Part shown: one piece after another, positions 7,443 through 18,285 of the stretch | How positions within the stretch are numbered: the stretch's first letter is position 1 | Layout: every line of letters starts with the position of its first letter | Assembly: GCF_002087085.1 (NCBI RefSeq) | Contig: NZ_MWQY01000011.1 | Location: 1 to 64,000, forward strand | Length of the DNA: 64,000 bases | Direction of reading: 5' to 3' | Origin: Marispirochaeta aestuarii | GTDB taxonomy: Bacteria; Spirochaetota; Spirochaetia; JC444; Marispirochaetaceae | Program-made: the position numbers and the translations under genes | Notes under the pieces: generated by a model | What the model was told of the DNA's origin: nothing | The model's database searches: none | What the model saw: only the letters and a program-made list of their open reading frames with translations

Positions 7443-8195
7443 ATGCTTATAGCGCATATTACGGACCTGCATATCGCCGGGGAGGGAGAATACCCCTACG
7501 ATGTCGATGTAAGGTCGCGGTTTGTCCGTGTCCTTGAGGACCTCACTTCCCACGAGCCTGAGCTGCTGGTTCTGGGGGGAGATCTCTGTTACCGGGAAGG
7601 CAGCAGGTCCGTCTATCTCTGGATCCGGGAACGACTCGAGATGCAGGGGATTCCCTATCTGCTTATTCCCGGAAACCACGATGACACAAGCCTAATGGCA
7701 CAGGTTTTCGGCCTGGAGAACCGGCTTGTCGAGGGCCGATACTATTTCAGCCGCGATCTGGAAGGCAGAAGGGTCCTCTTTCTTGATACCGCAGACGACA
7801 GTCTCTCGGAAGACCAGATAGTGTATCTGGAAAAGGAACTCGCCGCAGCCGGAAACGGGGAGCTCCTGATATTCATGCACCATCCTCCGGTTCTGTCAGG
7901 GGTCTACTACATGGACCTCAAGTATCCCCTGCTGAACAGCGGCAGGGTTGGTCCTCTCCTGGCGGAATCACGGGCCCGGGTGACGGTTTTCTGCGGTCAC
8001 TATCACGTGGAAAAGTCTGTTATGATGGGGAATCTGAGGGTCTTTATTACCCCGTCGATCTTCGTACAGATCGATCAGGAGGCCCGGAGCTTTGCCGTGG
8101 ACCACCGGGGTTTCGGATGGCGGAAGATCCGGCTGGACCAGGGGATACTGTGGACAACGGTACGCTATATTTCTGAGGAGAGGAGAGAGAATTAG
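7443..8195 (+). CDS. Calcineurin-like metallophosphoesterase (CpdA type)
   Basis: A 250-residue enzyme. I choose ATG 7443 because the metal motif begins at once (LIAHITDLHIAG) and the 19 upstream codons overlap the previous gene. The five metallophosphoesterase blocks are present: DLH, GGDLC, PGNHDD, FMHHPP and FCGHYHVEK. The family includes 3',5'-cyclic nucleotide phosphodiesterases and other phosphoesterases. The substrate is unknown. It is followed directly by nfo (8196), whose GTG abuts the stop. Confidence 0.85.
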   Translation: MLIAHITDLHIAGEGEYPYDVDVRSRFVRVLEDLTSHEPELLVLGGDLCYREGSRSVYLWIRERLEMQGIPYLLIPGNHDDTSLMAQVFGLENRLVEGRYYFSRDLEGRRVLFLDTADDSLSEDQIVYLEKELAAAGNGELLIFMHHPPVLSGVYYMDLKYPLLNSGRVGPLLAESRARVTVFCGHYHVEKSVMMGNLRVFITPSIFVQIDQEARSFAVDHRGFGWRKIRLDQGILWTTVRYISEERREN

Positions 8196-9059
8196 GTGAA
8201 ATTTATAGGAGCCCATGTCAGCGCCGCAGGAGGTGTCTTCAATGCCCCTGCAAACGCCCTGGAGATAGGCGCCAATGCCTTTGCCCTGTTTACTAAGAAC
8301 CAGCGTCAGTGGAAGTCGAAACCCCTGACGGAGAAGGAGATCACCGCTTTCAGGGAGGCGCTGAAGGATTCGGGAATCAGTCCTGAACAGGTGCTGCCCC
8401 ACGACTCCTACCTGATCAACCTGGGAAACCCTGATCCTGAAAAGCGTCAGAAAAGCCTCGATGCCTTTGTGGATGAACTTCATCGGGTGGAGCAGCTGGG
8501 GCTTTCCCTTCTGAATTTTCATCCCGGAAGCGGTCTCAACGAGGTGGATGAAGATGAGTGCCTGAAGCTGATAGCCGATTCCATGAACCAGGCCATGGAA
8601 CGGACCGGCAGCGCCGTCCTGGTAATAGAGAATACCTCCGGCCAGGGAAGCGCGGTGGGTTACCGCTTTGAACACCTGGCCCGGCTGATTGAACTGGTTG
8701 ATACAAAGGAACGGGTGGGGGTCTGTCTCGACACCTGCCATGCCTTCGCTGCCGGCTATGATTTTCGCAGTCCGGAAGCCTACGGGAAGACCATGTCCGA
8801 TTTTGATGATACAGTCGGGTTCTCCCGGCTCAAGGGGATGCACCTGAACGACGCCAAATCTGCCTTCGGCAGCAGGGTAGATCGGCACGCCAGCCTGGGG
8901 GAGGGAAATATCGGCTGGGAAGGTTTCCGCAATATCATGCGGGACCCTCGGACCGATGGTATCCCCCTTATTCTTGAGACCATCGAGCCCGAACGCTGGG
9001 CTGAAGAGATACGGACCCTCAGGTCCTTCGCGGAGAGTGACAGTGGAAGAAACAGCTAA
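8196..9059 (+). CDS. nfo: Endonuclease IV (AP endonuclease)
   Basis: A 287-residue zinc-dependent endonuclease of base excision repair, cutting 5' to abasic sites. It begins [19 protein letters not shown] and contains [64 protein letters not shown] in pieces and the final LILETIEPE; these carry the His, Asp and Glu zinc ligands. The GTG start follows a purine-rich ribosome site (GAGGAGAGGAG). It overlaps the next gene by 17 bp. Confidence 0.95.
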   Translation: MKFIGAHVSAAGGVFNAPANALEIGANAFALFTKNQRQWKSKPLTEKEITAFREALKDSGISPEQVLPHDSYLINLGNPDPEKRQKSLDAFVDELHRVEQLGLSLLNFHPGSGLNEVDEDECLKLIADSMNQAMERTGSAVLVIENTSGQGSAVGYRFEHLARLIELVDTKERVGVCLDTCHAFAAGYDFRSPEAYGKTMSDFDDTVGFSRLKGMHLNDAKSAFGSRVDRHASLGEGNIGWEGFRNIMRDPRTDGIPLILETIEPERWAEEIRTLRSFAESDSGRNS

Positions 9060-10566
9060 TCTGGAGGAGTGGTTCAGCTCTTTCCGGAAGGGCATCATCG
9101 GCATAGACACCCGGATCGATACTCCCCGGGGGAGCCGTCCCCTGGTATACGCCGACTGGATAGCCTCGGGTCGGCTCTACGGCCCCATCGAGGACCGTAT
9201 CCGGAACGAAATCGGCCCCCTTGTGGGGAATACCCATTCCGAGTCCTCCACCACCGGCCGTGCCATGACCGCCGCCTACCGGGAGGCCCACAGCATCCTG
9301 AAGCGCCACGTTAACGCCGGACCTGAGGATGTGATCATAACCGCAGGCGCGGGAATGACCGCAGTTGTAAACAAGCTGCAGCGTATCCTCGGCATCCGTT
9401 ACCCCGAGCGATTCCGGGACCTGAGCCGGGGGCTTCCCGAACGGCACGCCGGGGGGGCCTGCGACGATGAGTGTCCGGTGGTTTTCGTTACCCACATGGA
9501 ACACCACTCCAACCACATCTCCTGGCTGGAGACCGAGGCGGAGGTTGTCGTGCTGCCCCCGGACGATAAGCTGGAGGTCGATCCGGCGGCTCTGGAACGG
9601 GAACTTGAACGCTATGCCCGCCGTCCCCTGAAGATAGGCGCCTTTTCCGCCTGCTCGAATGTTACCGGACTCTTCCCGCCCTACCGGGAGCTTGCCAGGA
9701 TAATGCACCGCCACGGCGGGCTGGCCTTTGTCGATTTCGCGGCCTCCGCCCCTTACGTACCCATGGATATGCACCCCGCAAACGATCCCCTGGGCTACCT
9801 GGACGGGGTCTTCTTCTCCCCCCACAAATTTCTGGGTGGTCCTGGGAGCTCGGGAGTCATGGTCTTCAACTCCGGGATCTACCATAATCTGGTGCCTGAC
9901 AATCCCGGAGGCGGGACTGTAACCTGGACCAATCGCTGGGGAGAGCGCAGCTACGTTACGGATATCGAAGCCCGGGAAGACGGGGGAACCCCCGGTTTCC
10001 TGCAGGCCATTCGGGCAGCTCTGGCTGTACGCCTGAAGGAGGAGATGGATCCGGCGAGGATAAAAGCCAGGGAAGAGGAACTCGTGGGCAGAGCCATGAA
10101 AGAGATGCGTACAATACCCGGTCTTCACATCCTGGCAGATAACGACAAACCGAGGATAGGAGTTATTTCATTTTACATGGAGGGGCTGCATCACAATCTG
10201 CTTGTGCGGCTTTTGAACGACTATTACGGTATTCAGTCCCGGGGAGGCTGCTCCTGCGCCGGGACCTACGGCCATTTTCTGCTCCACGTGAGCAGGGAGC
10301 TCTCCCGGACAATCACCCGGGAAATCGACTCGGGGAATCTCAGCCACAAGCCGGGCTGGGTGCGGATATCCCTGCATCCTACCATGACCGATGCCGAACT
10401 CGACTACCTGCTCGGAGCTTTACGGGAGCTCCGGTCCAACTATGAAGAGTGGGGAGCGGGATACCGTTTTGACCGGACAAGCGGAGAATACTACGCCCTC
10501 GAGGATCCTGATGGAGCAGTAAAAACCGAATCGGCCCTAAACCTGGCCGGGTTCCCCCTGCTCTGA
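9043..10566 (+). CDS. Class V aminotransferase-fold PLP enzyme
   Basis: A 507-residue fold-type I PLP enzyme related to cysteine desulfurases. I choose GTG 9043, seven bases after a GGAG; the frame remains open to 8956 inside nfo. Motifs: [14 protein letters not shown] near the N-terminus, [26 protein letters not shown] (PLP aspartate), and [14 protein letters not shown] with the PLP lysine. [16 protein letters not shown] carries cysteines in the position of the desulfurase loop, but the reaction is not certain. It is longer than SufS/NifS (about 400). The tail overlaps convergent ftsH by 30 bp. Confidence 0.8.
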   Translation: MEETANLEEWFSSFRKGIIGIDTRIDTPRGSRPLVYADWIASGRLYGPIEDRIRNEIGPLVGNTHSESSTTGRAMTAAYREAHSILKRHVNAGPEDVIITAGAGMTAVVNKLQRILGIRYPERFRDLSRGLPERHAGGACDDECPVVFVTHMEHHSNHISWLETEAEVVVLPPDDKLEVDPAALERELERYARRPLKIGAFSACSNVTGLFPPYRELARIMHRHGGLAFVDFAASAPYVPMDMHPANDPLGYLDGVFFSPHKFLGGPGSSGVMVFNSGIYHNLVPDNPGGGTVTWTNRWGERSYVTDIEAREDGGTPGFLQAIRAALAVRLKEEMDPARIKAREEELVGRAMKEMRTIPGLHILADNDKPRIGVISFYMEGLHHNLLVRLLNDYYGIQSRGGCSCAGTYGHFLLHVSRELSRTITREIDSGNLSHKPGWVRISLHPTMTDAELDYLLGALRELRSNYEEWGAGYRFDRTSGEYYALEDPDGAVKTESALNLAGFPLL

Positions 10567-12456
10567 CGGGACTCCGGACTCTCTGCCGATGAGGCGGAAG
10601 AACTCCTCCCGTTCGAGCACCTCTTTTTCCAGCAGCTGTGCAGTAACCTTTTCCAAAAGATCCCGCTTTTCATCCAGGAAGTTTTTCACCTGCCGATAAC
10701 GCTCGTTTATCATACGGGAGATCTCCTCATCGATGTAGCTCTGGGTCGATTCGGCGTATTCTCTCTGCAGGAAGGGATCCCGGGTTCCCAGCATCGGTGC
10801 GGAGCGTTTTGAGAGGGCGACGTTCTTGAAGCGCTCACTCATACCGTATTCGGTAATCATGCTGCGGCTGATGTCCGTGGCCCGGCTCAGATCGTTGGCC
10901 GCGCCGGTGGAGACCATGCCGAAGCTCAGCTCTTCAGCGGCCCTGCCCCCCAGGAGGACGTCAATTTTACCCAGCAGCTCCTCCTGGGTCAGCAGGTAAC
11001 GGTCTTCCGTGGGTGTCTGGAGGGTGTATCCCAGGGCGCCGAATCCCCGGGGAACGATGGATATCTTGGAGACAGGGTCCGATCCGGGGGTAAAGGCTGC
11101 CACCAGGGCATGCCCGGTCTCGTGGTATGCCACGGTACGGCGTTCCTGGGGATTTATGAGCTTGCTCTTTTTCTCAAGTCCCGCAACGACCTTTTCGATG
11201 GCCTCCTTGAAATCCCCGGTGATAATTGTCCGGCGTCCCCGGCGCACCGCCAGCAGGGCGGCCTCGTTGACGATATTCGCCAGGTCCGCCCCGACGAAGC
11301 CGGGGGTCATACGGGCGATCTCCTCCAGGTCGACGTTCTCCGCCAGTTTGACGTTCTTGCTGTGTATCCTCAGAATTTGTTCCCGTCCGTGGACATCAGG
11401 CCGGTCGACCAGTACCTGCCGGTCAAAGCGCCCGGGTCTGAGCAGGGCCGGGTCCAGAATTTCCGGCCGGTTGGTGGCCGCAAGAATAATAACCCCCGAG
11501 GCGGCATCGAATCCGTCCATCTCCACCAGAAGCTGGTTCAGGGTTGTCTCCCGCTCATCGTTGCCCCCCATGGCGTTTACCCGGGATTTGCCGATGGCGT
11601 CCAGTTCGTCGATAAAGATGATACAGGGGGCTTTTGTACGGGCCTGCTTGAAGAGGTCACGCACCCTGGCAGCCCCGACGCCGACGAACATTTCCACAAA
11701 GTCGGCACCGCTCATGCGAAAAAAGGGTACCCCCGCGTTTCCGGCCACTGCTCTGGCAAGGAGGGTTTTTCCCGTCCCCGGGGGGCCGACAAGAAGAATC
11801 CCTTTGGGGATTTTTCCGCCGATGTCCAGGTATTTGTCGGGAACTTTCAGGAAGTCCACCACTTCGACGAGTTCCTCCTTCGCTTCGTCTGCTCCGGCCA
11901 CGTCCTCGAAGGTGACCCCGGTGGAACCTTCCGCAACGATAATGGATTTATTTTTTCCGAAGGACATAACGTTGCTGCCCATATCTCCCATACGCTTGAA
12001 CATGAAGCGCCAGAGGAGAACCAGGACAACCAGGGGAAGCAGCCAGCCAAGTATCAGGTTGAGCAGAGCCGGTTCCTGCTGGATTACCGCATAATAATTG
12101 ATCCCCTTTTCTTCCAGCAGGGGAACGAAACCCGGATCATCCACGGGTACTGTACGATAGACAAAAGACGATTGTTCCTGCGGTTCCTCCGGCCGGTCAG
12201 TCATGCCGAGATAGTAGTTTCCCCCCATTTCGACGCGGGTAATTTCTCCGTCGCGGATTCTCTCTTTAAACTCGCTGTAGGGGATTGTACGGTGATTCTG
12301 CACATTCTGCCCGATAAGGGCGTTGAAAATCATCAGCCCAAGAAGAACAGCGACAAAATAGCCGAAGGTAAAGCGATGTTTTTCGAAAAAGGGTTTGTCC
12401 TTCTGGGGACCGTGGTCGCAGTCCTCGTTGTCCCAACAGCCTTTCTTGTCTGCCAT
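10537..12456 (-). CDS. ftsH: ATP-dependent zinc metalloprotease FtsH
   Basis: A 639-residue membrane AAA+ protease that degrades misfolded membrane proteins and short-lived regulators. Two transmembrane helices (about 31-47 and 132-150) flank a periplasmic domain. The AAA module has Walker A GPPGTGKT (224-231), Walker [10 protein letters not shown] (281-289) and the second region RPGRFDRQV; the zinc site is HETGH (445-449). The N-terminus is unusual in having [10 protein letters not shown], two cysteines and acidic residues before the first helix. A good ribosome site (GAGGAATCATT) precedes ATG 12456. A -35/-10 pair TTGCCG-17-TATCTT lies upstream. Confidence 0.96.
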   Translation of the reverse strand: MADKKGCWDNEDCDHGPQKDKPFFEKHRFTFGYFVAVLLGLMIFNALIGQNVQNHRTIPYSEFKERIRDGEITRVEMGGNYYLGMTDRPEEPQEQSSFVYRTVPVDDPGFVPLLEEKGINYYAVIQQEPALLNLILGWLLPLVVLVLLWRFMFKRMGDMGSNVMSFGKNKSIIVAEGSTGVTFEDVAGADEAKEELVEVVDFLKVPDKYLDIGGKIPKGILLVGPPGTGKTLLARAVAGNAGVPFFRMSGADFVEMFVGVGAARVRDLFKQARTKAPCIIFIDELDAIGKSRVNAMGGNDERETTLNQLLVEMDGFDAASGVIILAATNRPEILDPALLRPGRFDRQVLVDRPDVHGREQILRIHSKNVKLAENVDLEEIARMTPGFVGADLANIVNEAALLAVRRGRRTIITGDFKEAIEKVVAGLEKKSKLINPQERRTVAYHETGHALVAAFTPGSDPVSKISIVPRGFGALGYTLQTPTEDRYLLTQEELLGKIDVLLGGRAAEELSFGMVSTGAANDLSRATDISRSMITEYGMSERFKNVALSKRSAPMLGTRDPFLQREYAESTQSYIDEEISRMINERYRQVKNFLDEKRDLLEKVTAQLLEKEVLEREEFFRLIGRESGVPSEQGEPGQV

Positions 12457-12573
12457 AATGATTCCTCTTGTGTTTTCGTTTACTGCACTGTATGCTTCAT
12501 GAAAAGATAGTCAGACTTTCTGAGAACGGCAACAATTTGCACTGCATGCAGTATTGTTTCCATAAAGGGTAGA

Positions 12574-14376
12574 ATGGAATTTCATCTAAGCCTGCCACAA
12601 CTTCCGATTCTCCTGTCTTTTATCGTTTCCTTCACCGTTTTTATTGTGTCCCTTCTCAAATCCGATCGCTATTACGCGGTTTTTCTGCTGCTCCTCATGC
12701 TGGCGATATTCGAATGGTCCGGGGCCTATCTTCTGGAAATATCCGCCCGGGCCTTTCCCCTGATTGTCTTTTTCTCCAAACTCAAGTACTTCGGTATTGC
12801 CTTTGCGCCGGTCTTTTTTCTGCTGTTTACCATGTCCTTTACCGGTACCATGCCGAAGCAGCGTCTTCTGCGGCTTTTGCCGCTGCTCCTGATTATACCC
12901 GCCCTCAATCAGTTCGTTGTGTGGATAGAACCGCTTCATCACTTCTTTTTTTCTGATGTGCGGATTATTCCCGTTGAGAATATGGTCTTTATTCAGCATG
13001 ATTACGGACCGGTTTTCTGGTTTCACACCATCTATTCCTATGGACTCTTGCTTACCGGGGCTTTTATCCTGATCCGGATGCTGGTTTCCGGGGAGGAGAA
13101 GATGACCGGCAGCGTGGTGCTGCTGATTGTCGCGCTTTTTGTGCCCCTTCTGGGTAATGTTCTGCATCTTTTCCGTTTAACCGGGCCAATGCAGTTTATT
13201 GATCTTACTCCCGTGAGTTTCTCCTTTTCCGGGGCTCTGTTCCTGTATGTTATTCTCCGCTACAGGGTGGTCGATTTTGTTCCCATAACTCACCAGCTCA
13301 TTCTGGACAATCTGCGGGAGGTTATCCTGGTCCTGGATCATGAAAACCGGATTATCGAAGTAAACCCGGCGGCAAGCTATCTGTTCAGACAGAATCAGGA
13401 GGATATTCTCGGACATCCTATTCTGGATCTGAGTCTTTCAAACCGTGAGATCATCAGCGGTTTCAAGGATATTTATGATATCGAATGCGAGACGGAGCTG
13501 TATATCCGGGGAGAACAGCGCAGTTTCGAACTGTCCATCGTACCGATTCAGGACAGGCGTCTGCCTTCTCTGGGACGGGTAGTGGTTTTGCGGGACATTA
13601 CCGAGCGAAAGATAGCCGAGTTACAGGCCACCCGAAGCGAACGCATGGAATCCCTGGAGCTTCTGGCCGGTGGAGTATCCCATGATTTCAATAACCTGTT
13701 GAGCGCCATTGTGGGAAATCTCTCCCTGGCGGTTCTTGAGAACCGGGACCCCCTGATCGCGGAATATCTTAAACAGATTGAGTCCGCCCTGGATCAGGCC
13801 CGGGATCTGACCAGGCAGTTGAACAATCTCTCCCGGAAAAGCTGTCCCGAAGCGGAGGCTGTCTCTCTGAAAAGCATGGTGGAGCAGGCTGCGGGTATCT
13901 TTCTCGGGGATTCTCAGATAGAAGCGCGCATGGAAATGACGGATGATTTGTGGAATATCTTTGTTGATCCCGCACAGATCACCCAGGTTGTCAACAATCT
14001 GCTGGTTAATGCCCTTCAGGCTATGCCGGAGGGGGGAAGGATTATCGTGAAGGCGGAGAATATCCGTTTAAGCAGCGGCAATAAACTGAGTCTGAATCCC
14101 GGAACCTACGTTCACGCATGTTTTACCGACACCGGCCCGGGGATCCCGGTGGATAAGCTTCCTCATATCTTCGATCCCTATTACACCACGAAAAAGGACG
14201 GGTCCGGTCTTGGCCTGGCCATGGCCCAGGCTATTGTTCTGAATAACCAGGGGGCCATCTATGCCGAAAGCGGCCCCGGGGGATGCTTCCATCTCTATCT
14301 CCCGGCGTTCACAGAACCTGGGCATGATCAGCAAGTTCCTCCCAGCGCCGGGTCTTCTCGTCGATCAGATGCTTGA
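12574..14376 (+). CDS. Sensor histidine kinase with seven-helix N-terminus and PAS domain
   Basis: A 600-residue kinase. Residues 1-230 form about seven hydrophobic helices of the 7TM histidine-kinase input class (PILLSFIVSFTVFIVSLL onward). A PAS domain follows (LDNLREVILVLDHENRIIEV), then the phosphoacceptor LAGGVSHDFNNLLSAIVG (His about 370), N box NNLLVNALQAMPEGGRI, G1 DTGPGIP and G2 DGSGLGLAMA. No receiver domain is attached and no response regulator is adjacent, so its partner is elsewhere. The last 22 codons run into the 3' end of the ABC-F gene on the other strand (68-bp convergent overlap). Confidence 0.88.
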   Translation: MEFHLSLPQLPILLSFIVSFTVFIVSLLKSDRYYAVFLLLLMLAIFEWSGAYLLEISARAFPLIVFFSKLKYFGIAFAPVFFLLFTMSFTGTMPKQRLLRLLPLLLIIPALNQFVVWIEPLHHFFFSDVRIIPVENMVFIQHDYGPVFWFHTIYSYGLLLTGAFILIRMLVSGEEKMTGSVVLLIVALFVPLLGNVLHLFRLTGPMQFIDLTPVSFSFSGALFLYVILRYRVVDFVPITHQLILDNLREVILVLDHENRIIEVNPAASYLFRQNQEDILGHPILDLSLSNREIISGFKDIYDIECETELYIRGEQRSFELSIVPIQDRRLPSLGRVVVLRDITERKIAELQATRSERMESLELLAGGVSHDFNNLLSAIVGNLSLAVLENRDPLIAEYLKQIESALDQARDLTRQLNNLSRKSCPEAEAVSLKSMVEQAAGIFLGDSQIEARMEMTDDLWNIFVDPAQITQVVNNLLVNALQAMPEGGRIIVKAENIRLSSGNKLSLNPGTYVHACFTDTGPGIPVDKLPHIFDPYYTTKKDGSGLGLAMAQAIVLNNQGAIYAESGPGGCFHLYLPAFTEPGHDQQVPPSAGSSRRSDA

Positions 14377-16192
14377 CCTCGTTGTAACGGAGCTTGAGTT
14401 TTCCGTGCCGATCCGGGGGTGTTTCGGGATTGCTGAAAGCCGCTTCTATCTCTGATTTCTCCTTTTCCAGCTTCTCGATGGCGGGCATGAGCTCGGCAAA
14501 CTCCTTCTGTTCCCGGAAACTCAATCTCCGTTTCTCTTCCCGCTGTACCGGGCGTTCCCTGGGGGGCACTCTTTTTTCCGGCTGTCCGCTCCTTTCCTGC
14601 TCTTTCCTGAACTCCAGGTATTCTGAATAGCTCCCGGCAAAGCCGTTTATTCTTCCCTGGCTGTCCAGAACCAGGAGAAAATCGACGCTGCGGTCAAGGA
14701 AGTAGCGGTCGTGGGAGACAATCAGCAGGCAGCCTTCAAAACTGCCCAGAAAGTCCTCCAGAAGTGACAGGGTCTGAATGTCCAGGTCGTTGGTGGGTTC
14801 GTCAAAAATCAGGAAATTCGGGTCCGGCAGCAGAACCTTCAAAAGCTGCAGCCGTCTTCGCTCCCCTCCGGATAGGCGTTTAATCGTGGTATACCATTTT
14901 TCTCTGGGAAAGCTGAACTCCTCCAGTAAGCGGGTAATCTCCTTCGGCTGACCATTCTGCTTTCGGATTACCTCGGCATACTCCTTCAGAAATCCCACCA
15001 CAGTCTGCTTTTCATCGAGCTCCTCGGACATCTGGTCGAAATAGCCGAAACGGGTATTGATGCCCCGGTCGGTCCACCCTTCGTCGGGTTCCACTTCCCC
15101 GGTGATCAGCCGGAGCAGGGTTGTTTTGCCGCTTCCGTTGGGGCCTACCAGGCCGATTCGTTCCCCCCGTTTAAAGGAATAAGTGAAAGCCTTGAAAACC
15201 GGCCGGCCGTCGAAGGACTTGCTTAAGTTTTTTATCTCCAGCACCTTTTTCCCCAGCCTGCGATGGTTTACGCTGAACTCCCGCAGGGACTGGGCCTCCG
15301 CTTCGTCCCGGTCCATCAGGTTGATGATCCGTTCGGTCCGTTTTTTGTCTTTTCCTGTCCTTGCCTTGGGTCCGCGCTTCAGCCATTCCAGTTCCCGGCG
15401 CAGAATTGATTCGCTGCGCTCCTTCTGCCGCGCCCGGGCTGCCAGCCTTTCCTGCCGTTTTTCCATGTAGTAGCTGTAGTTTCCGTCGTAACGGTAGAGG
15501 CTCTGGTCCTCCAGTTCGTAGATCCTGGTCGCCACGGAGTCGAGAAAATAGCGGTCGTGGGTCACCAGCAGCAGGGCTGCCTCTGTCTTTTCCAGATAGT
15601 CCTGAAGCCAGAGGATGGTATCGATATCCAGATGGTTGGTCGGCTCGTCGAGAATAAGCAGGTCTTTTTCTCCCGCCAGGGCCTGGGCCAGGGAAATCTT
15701 TTTTATCATTCCCCCCGAGAGACTCCCCATGGGAAGAGAAAGGTCCGTGATTCCCAGCTCCTGCAGGACTGAGCGGATCCGTGCCTCCGTCTCCCAGGCA
15801 TCCCTGGCATCCATCAGTTCCGTGGCGGCACTCAAGGCGGCCTCTTCCTCTCTGCCGTGGTTTTTGCTGATGGCCTCGGCGGCCTGTTCGTATTGTCGTA
15901 CTATATTCAGAAGAGGATTGTCCTGCCGGAAGATGTGGTCCGCCACGGTCTCCTCGGGGCTGTAAAAGGGGACCTGGGGCTGGTAGGCAATCCGGGCTGC
16001 GCTGTTAACCACGAGTTCCCCGGAGGAGGGCTTAAGGTCCCCCGCCAGTATCCTGAGCAGGGTGGACTTGCCGCTGCCGTTTATGCCGATGAGGGCAGTC
16101 TTTTCTCCCGAATCGACCCCGAAGGAAAGACCGGAGAAGAGGGGCTTGCCCCCCATGCTCATACCGATGTTGTCTATTGAGAGGATATTCAT
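14309..16192 (-). CDS. ABC-F ATPase (Uup type)
   Basis: A 627-residue soluble protein with two ABC domains and no membrane part, acting on ribosomes or DNA structures. Walker A motifs are GINGSGKST (near 36) and GPNGSGKTT; signatures are LSGGMIKKISLAQAL and LSGGERRRLQLLKVL; each Walker B is LLILDEPTNHLD or FLIFDEPTNDLD. The linker is charged (KGPKARTGKDKKRTERI). A C-terminal coiled-coil extension (from about 545, LSFREQKEFAELMPAIEKLE) is the Uup-type tail. First-domain signature GGM instead of GGE/GGQ is a small deviation. Confidence 0.88.
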   Translation of the reverse strand: MNILSIDNIGMSMGGKPLFSGLSFGVDSGEKTALIGINGSGKSTLLRILAGDLKPSSGELVVNSAARIAYQPQVPFYSPEETVADHIFRQDNPLLNIVRQYEQAAEAISKNHGREEEAALSAATELMDARDAWETEARIRSVLQELGITDLSLPMGSLSGGMIKKISLAQALAGEKDLLILDEPTNHLDIDTILWLQDYLEKTEAALLLVTHDRYFLDSVATRIYELEDQSLYRYDGNYSYYMEKRQERLAARARQKERSESILRRELEWLKRGPKARTGKDKKRTERIINLMDRDEAEAQSLREFSVNHRRLGKKVLEIKNLSKSFDGRPVFKAFTYSFKRGERIGLVGPNGSGKTTLLRLITGEVEPDEGWTDRGINTRFGYFDQMSEELDEKQTVVGFLKEYAEVIRKQNGQPKEITRLLEEFSFPREKWYTTIKRLSGGERRRLQLLKVLLPDPNFLIFDEPTNDLDIQTLSLLEDFLGSFEGCLLIVSHDRYFLDRSVDFLLVLDSQGRINGFAGSYSEYLEFRKEQERSGQPEKRVPPRERPVQREEKRRLSFREQKEFAELMPAIEKLEKEKSEIEAAFSNPETPPDRHGKLKLRYNEVKHLIDEKTRRWEELADHAQVL

Positions 16193-16323
16193 GAATTTTT
16201 AGTTGTAGCCTAATGCCGGGCCTTGTTCAATGCATTTGACGTAGCCGAAGGAGAGAGAACCTGTTACATTAAAGGTCCTGGGGAGACGCTTAACGATACT
16301 TCTCTCCCCGGGAAGGATTGTGG

Positions 16324-17274
16324 ATGAAACGATATACATTGATAATATTTTCGGTTCTCGCGGCTTTTGTCTTTCTGGCAGCCTGTTCCGGTAATGGGGG
16401 CGCCTCTTCCAGTCTGAAGATTACCGCCGATGAGCTGGACAGGGAGGTTCAGAAAACGGTAAGCCAGTATGAAGCCCAGGGGATGAAGGTATCCGAGGAA
16501 CAGAAGGCCCAGCTGCGGGAGGCGGTGCTGACCCAGATGGTGGAGCGAAAGCTCCTGCTCCACGAAGCGCAGATCTCCGGCGTCGAACTTGACCAGGAAA
16601 AGTTTGAAACCGAGTTTGCCTCCATAAAGACCAACTTCCCCACCGACGAGGCCTTTGCCCAGGCCCTTTCCCAGCGGGGTTATACGGAAGAGATGTTCAA
16701 GGCGGAAATGGCCGAGATCATGACGCTGCAGGCTTTTCTGGAAGAGGAGATTTCCTCGAAGATAGAGCTCGGTGAAGAAGAAATGCAGGCTTTTTATGAC
16801 GAGAATCCCGAATACTTCGCAACGGAAGAGTCGGTGACCGCCTCCCATATCCTGATCGAGGTCGACGAGGACGCCGATGAGGCCGAGGAGGCGGAAGCCT
16901 ATGGCAGAATGGAAGAGATCGCCGCCCGGGTCGCCGCGGGGGAGGATTTTGCCGAACTTGCCAGGGAGTACTCTGAAGGGCCCAGTGCCCCCCGGGGAGG
17001 GGACCTTGGCAGTTTTCAGCGGGGTAGCATGGTGCAGATTTTTGAAGACACCGCCTTCGCCCTGGAACCCGGCGGGGTCAGCGACATAATCCGCACCGAG
17101 TTCGGTTTTCATATCATCAAGCTTACCGACCGCAGCGAGGGGGGCACTTTATCCTTTGAGGATGCCCGGGACGCCATTGAAACCTACCTGCGCCAGGAAA
17201 AGGAGCAGGAGGCGGTGACCGCCTATGTTCAGGAACTTAAAGAGAAGTACACCGTAGAAACCCCCGAGGGTTAA
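16324..17274 (+). CDS. Parvulin-type peptidyl-prolyl isomerase lipoprotein (PrsA/SurA-like)
   Basis: A 316-residue exported foldase. ATG 16324 follows GGAAGG at seven bases. The signal ends in a lipobox, VFLAAC, so the mature protein should be lipidated at Cys 21. A SurA-like N-terminal helical region ([40 protein letters not shown]) precedes one parvulin domain with [36 protein letters not shown] and [13 protein letters not shown]. The C-terminal helix is acidic. It probably assists folding of periplasmic or outer-membrane proteins. It ends 4 bp into the convergent chemotaxis-receptor fragment. Confidence 0.88.
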   Translation: MKRYTLIIFSVLAAFVFLAACSGNGGASSSLKITADELDREVQKTVSQYEAQGMKVSEEQKAQLREAVLTQMVERKLLLHEAQISGVELDQEKFETEFASIKTNFPTDEAFAQALSQRGYTEEMFKAEMAEIMTLQAFLEEEISSKIELGEEEMQAFYDENPEYFATEESVTASHILIEVDEDADEAEEAEAYGRMEEIAARVAAGEDFAELAREYSEGPSAPRGGDLGSFQRGSMVQIFEDTAFALEPGGVSDIIRTEFGFHIIKLTDRSEGGTLSFEDARDAIETYLRQEKEQEAVTAYVQELKEKYTVETPEG

Positions 17275-18272
17275 TCATCATCCTCTTCAAAGCCTCCCTG
17301 TTCCGATAAAAGCGGGACCTTCCGGCTGGTTTTGAAAAAACTCATGGTTTCCATCAAATGGTCCGACTGGCTCGACAGCTCTTCCGCTGTCGACGCCAGT
17401 TCTTCCGACGCCGATGCGTTCTGCTGAATCACCTGGTCAAGCTGCATGATCGCCGAGTTTATCTGATCCGCTCCCATGGACTGTTCCCGGCTGGCGGCGT
17501 TGATCTCCTGGATCAGGTCGGCGGTTTTCTGGATGCTTTTTACCAGCCCCGCGATTTTGGTCCCTGTAGCTTCAGCCGTATCCACGCTGGAAGCCGAAAG
17601 CTCCGTTATGCTTCCCGCGGCCGTCTGGCTCCGCTCCGCAAGTTTCCGCACCTCCGAAGCTACAACGGCAAAGCCTTTTCCGGCTTCTCCGGCCCGGGCC
17701 GCCTCTATGGCCGCGTTTAGAGCGAGCATGTTGGTCTGCCGGGCGATATCCTCGATAATGGTGATCTTTTCCGATATCTCCCGCATTGCCTCCACTGTCT
17801 GGTGAACAGATTCTCCGCTTTCGGCAGCTTCACGGGCGGCCTGCTGGGCTATGGCATCGGTACTGACGGCATTGTCGCTGTTCTGCTTGATGCTGGAATC
17901 CATCTCCTCCATGGAAGCCGAGACTTCTTCGGCGGAGGAGGCCTGTTCCGTGGCCCCCTGGGAGAGCTGCTGGGCGGAAGTGGAGAGCTCCCGGCTGCCT
18001 GAAGAGACATACTGGGCGGCGGTTTTTACATCGCTGACAATCTTGTTCAGGTACTGCACCATCTCCGCCAGGGCCGAGGCGAGGATGCCGATCTCATCCC
18101 CCCGGTTTATGTTCAGGGAGACCGTCAGGTCGCCTTGAGCAATCGCCTGGGAAAATCCTACCGCCTTCTGTATTGGTTTGGATATACTGCGGGCAAACAG
18201 AATATAGATAATAACAGAGATCACAATCGAAATAAGACTGATTATTGCAATCATGGTGCTTATCGCCCGCAC
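17271..18272 (-). CDS. Methyl-accepting chemotaxis protein, C-terminal part (split by frameshift)
   Basis: This holds the second transmembrane helix, the HAMP domain ([23 protein letters not shown]) and the whole signalling domain with hairpin tip [24 protein letters not shown] and coiled-coil arms rich in [16 protein letters not shown]. In the same frame, codons upstream of the GTG read [13 protein letters not shown], the usual sequence after the sensor domain, so the N-terminus is missing rather than naturally short. The missing part is the 285-residue frame at 18286-19143, in the frame one base away. As written the piece could insert in the membrane but has no sensor. Confidence 0.85.
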   Translation of the reverse strand: MRAISTMIAIISLISIVISVIIYILFARSISKPIQKAVGFSQAIAQGDLTVSLNINRGDEIGILASALAEMVQYLNKIVSDVKTAAQYVSSGSRELSTSAQQLSQGATEQASSAEEVSASMEEMDSSIKQNSDNAVSTDAIAQQAAREAAESGESVHQTVEAMREISEKITIIEDIARQTNMLALNAAIEAARAGEAGKGFAVVASEVRKLAERSQTAAGSITELSASSVDTAEATGTKIAGLVKSIQKTADLIQEINAASREQSMGADQINSAIMQLDQVIQQNASASEELASTAEELSSQSDHLMETMSFFKTSRKVPLLSEQGGFEEDDD

Positions 18273-18285
18273 CGGAGCCAGGTAT

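Noticed and set aside
11110-12510. A 466-codon plus-strand frame opposite ftsH
   Set aside because: Antisense shadow produced by high GC; ftsH is certain.
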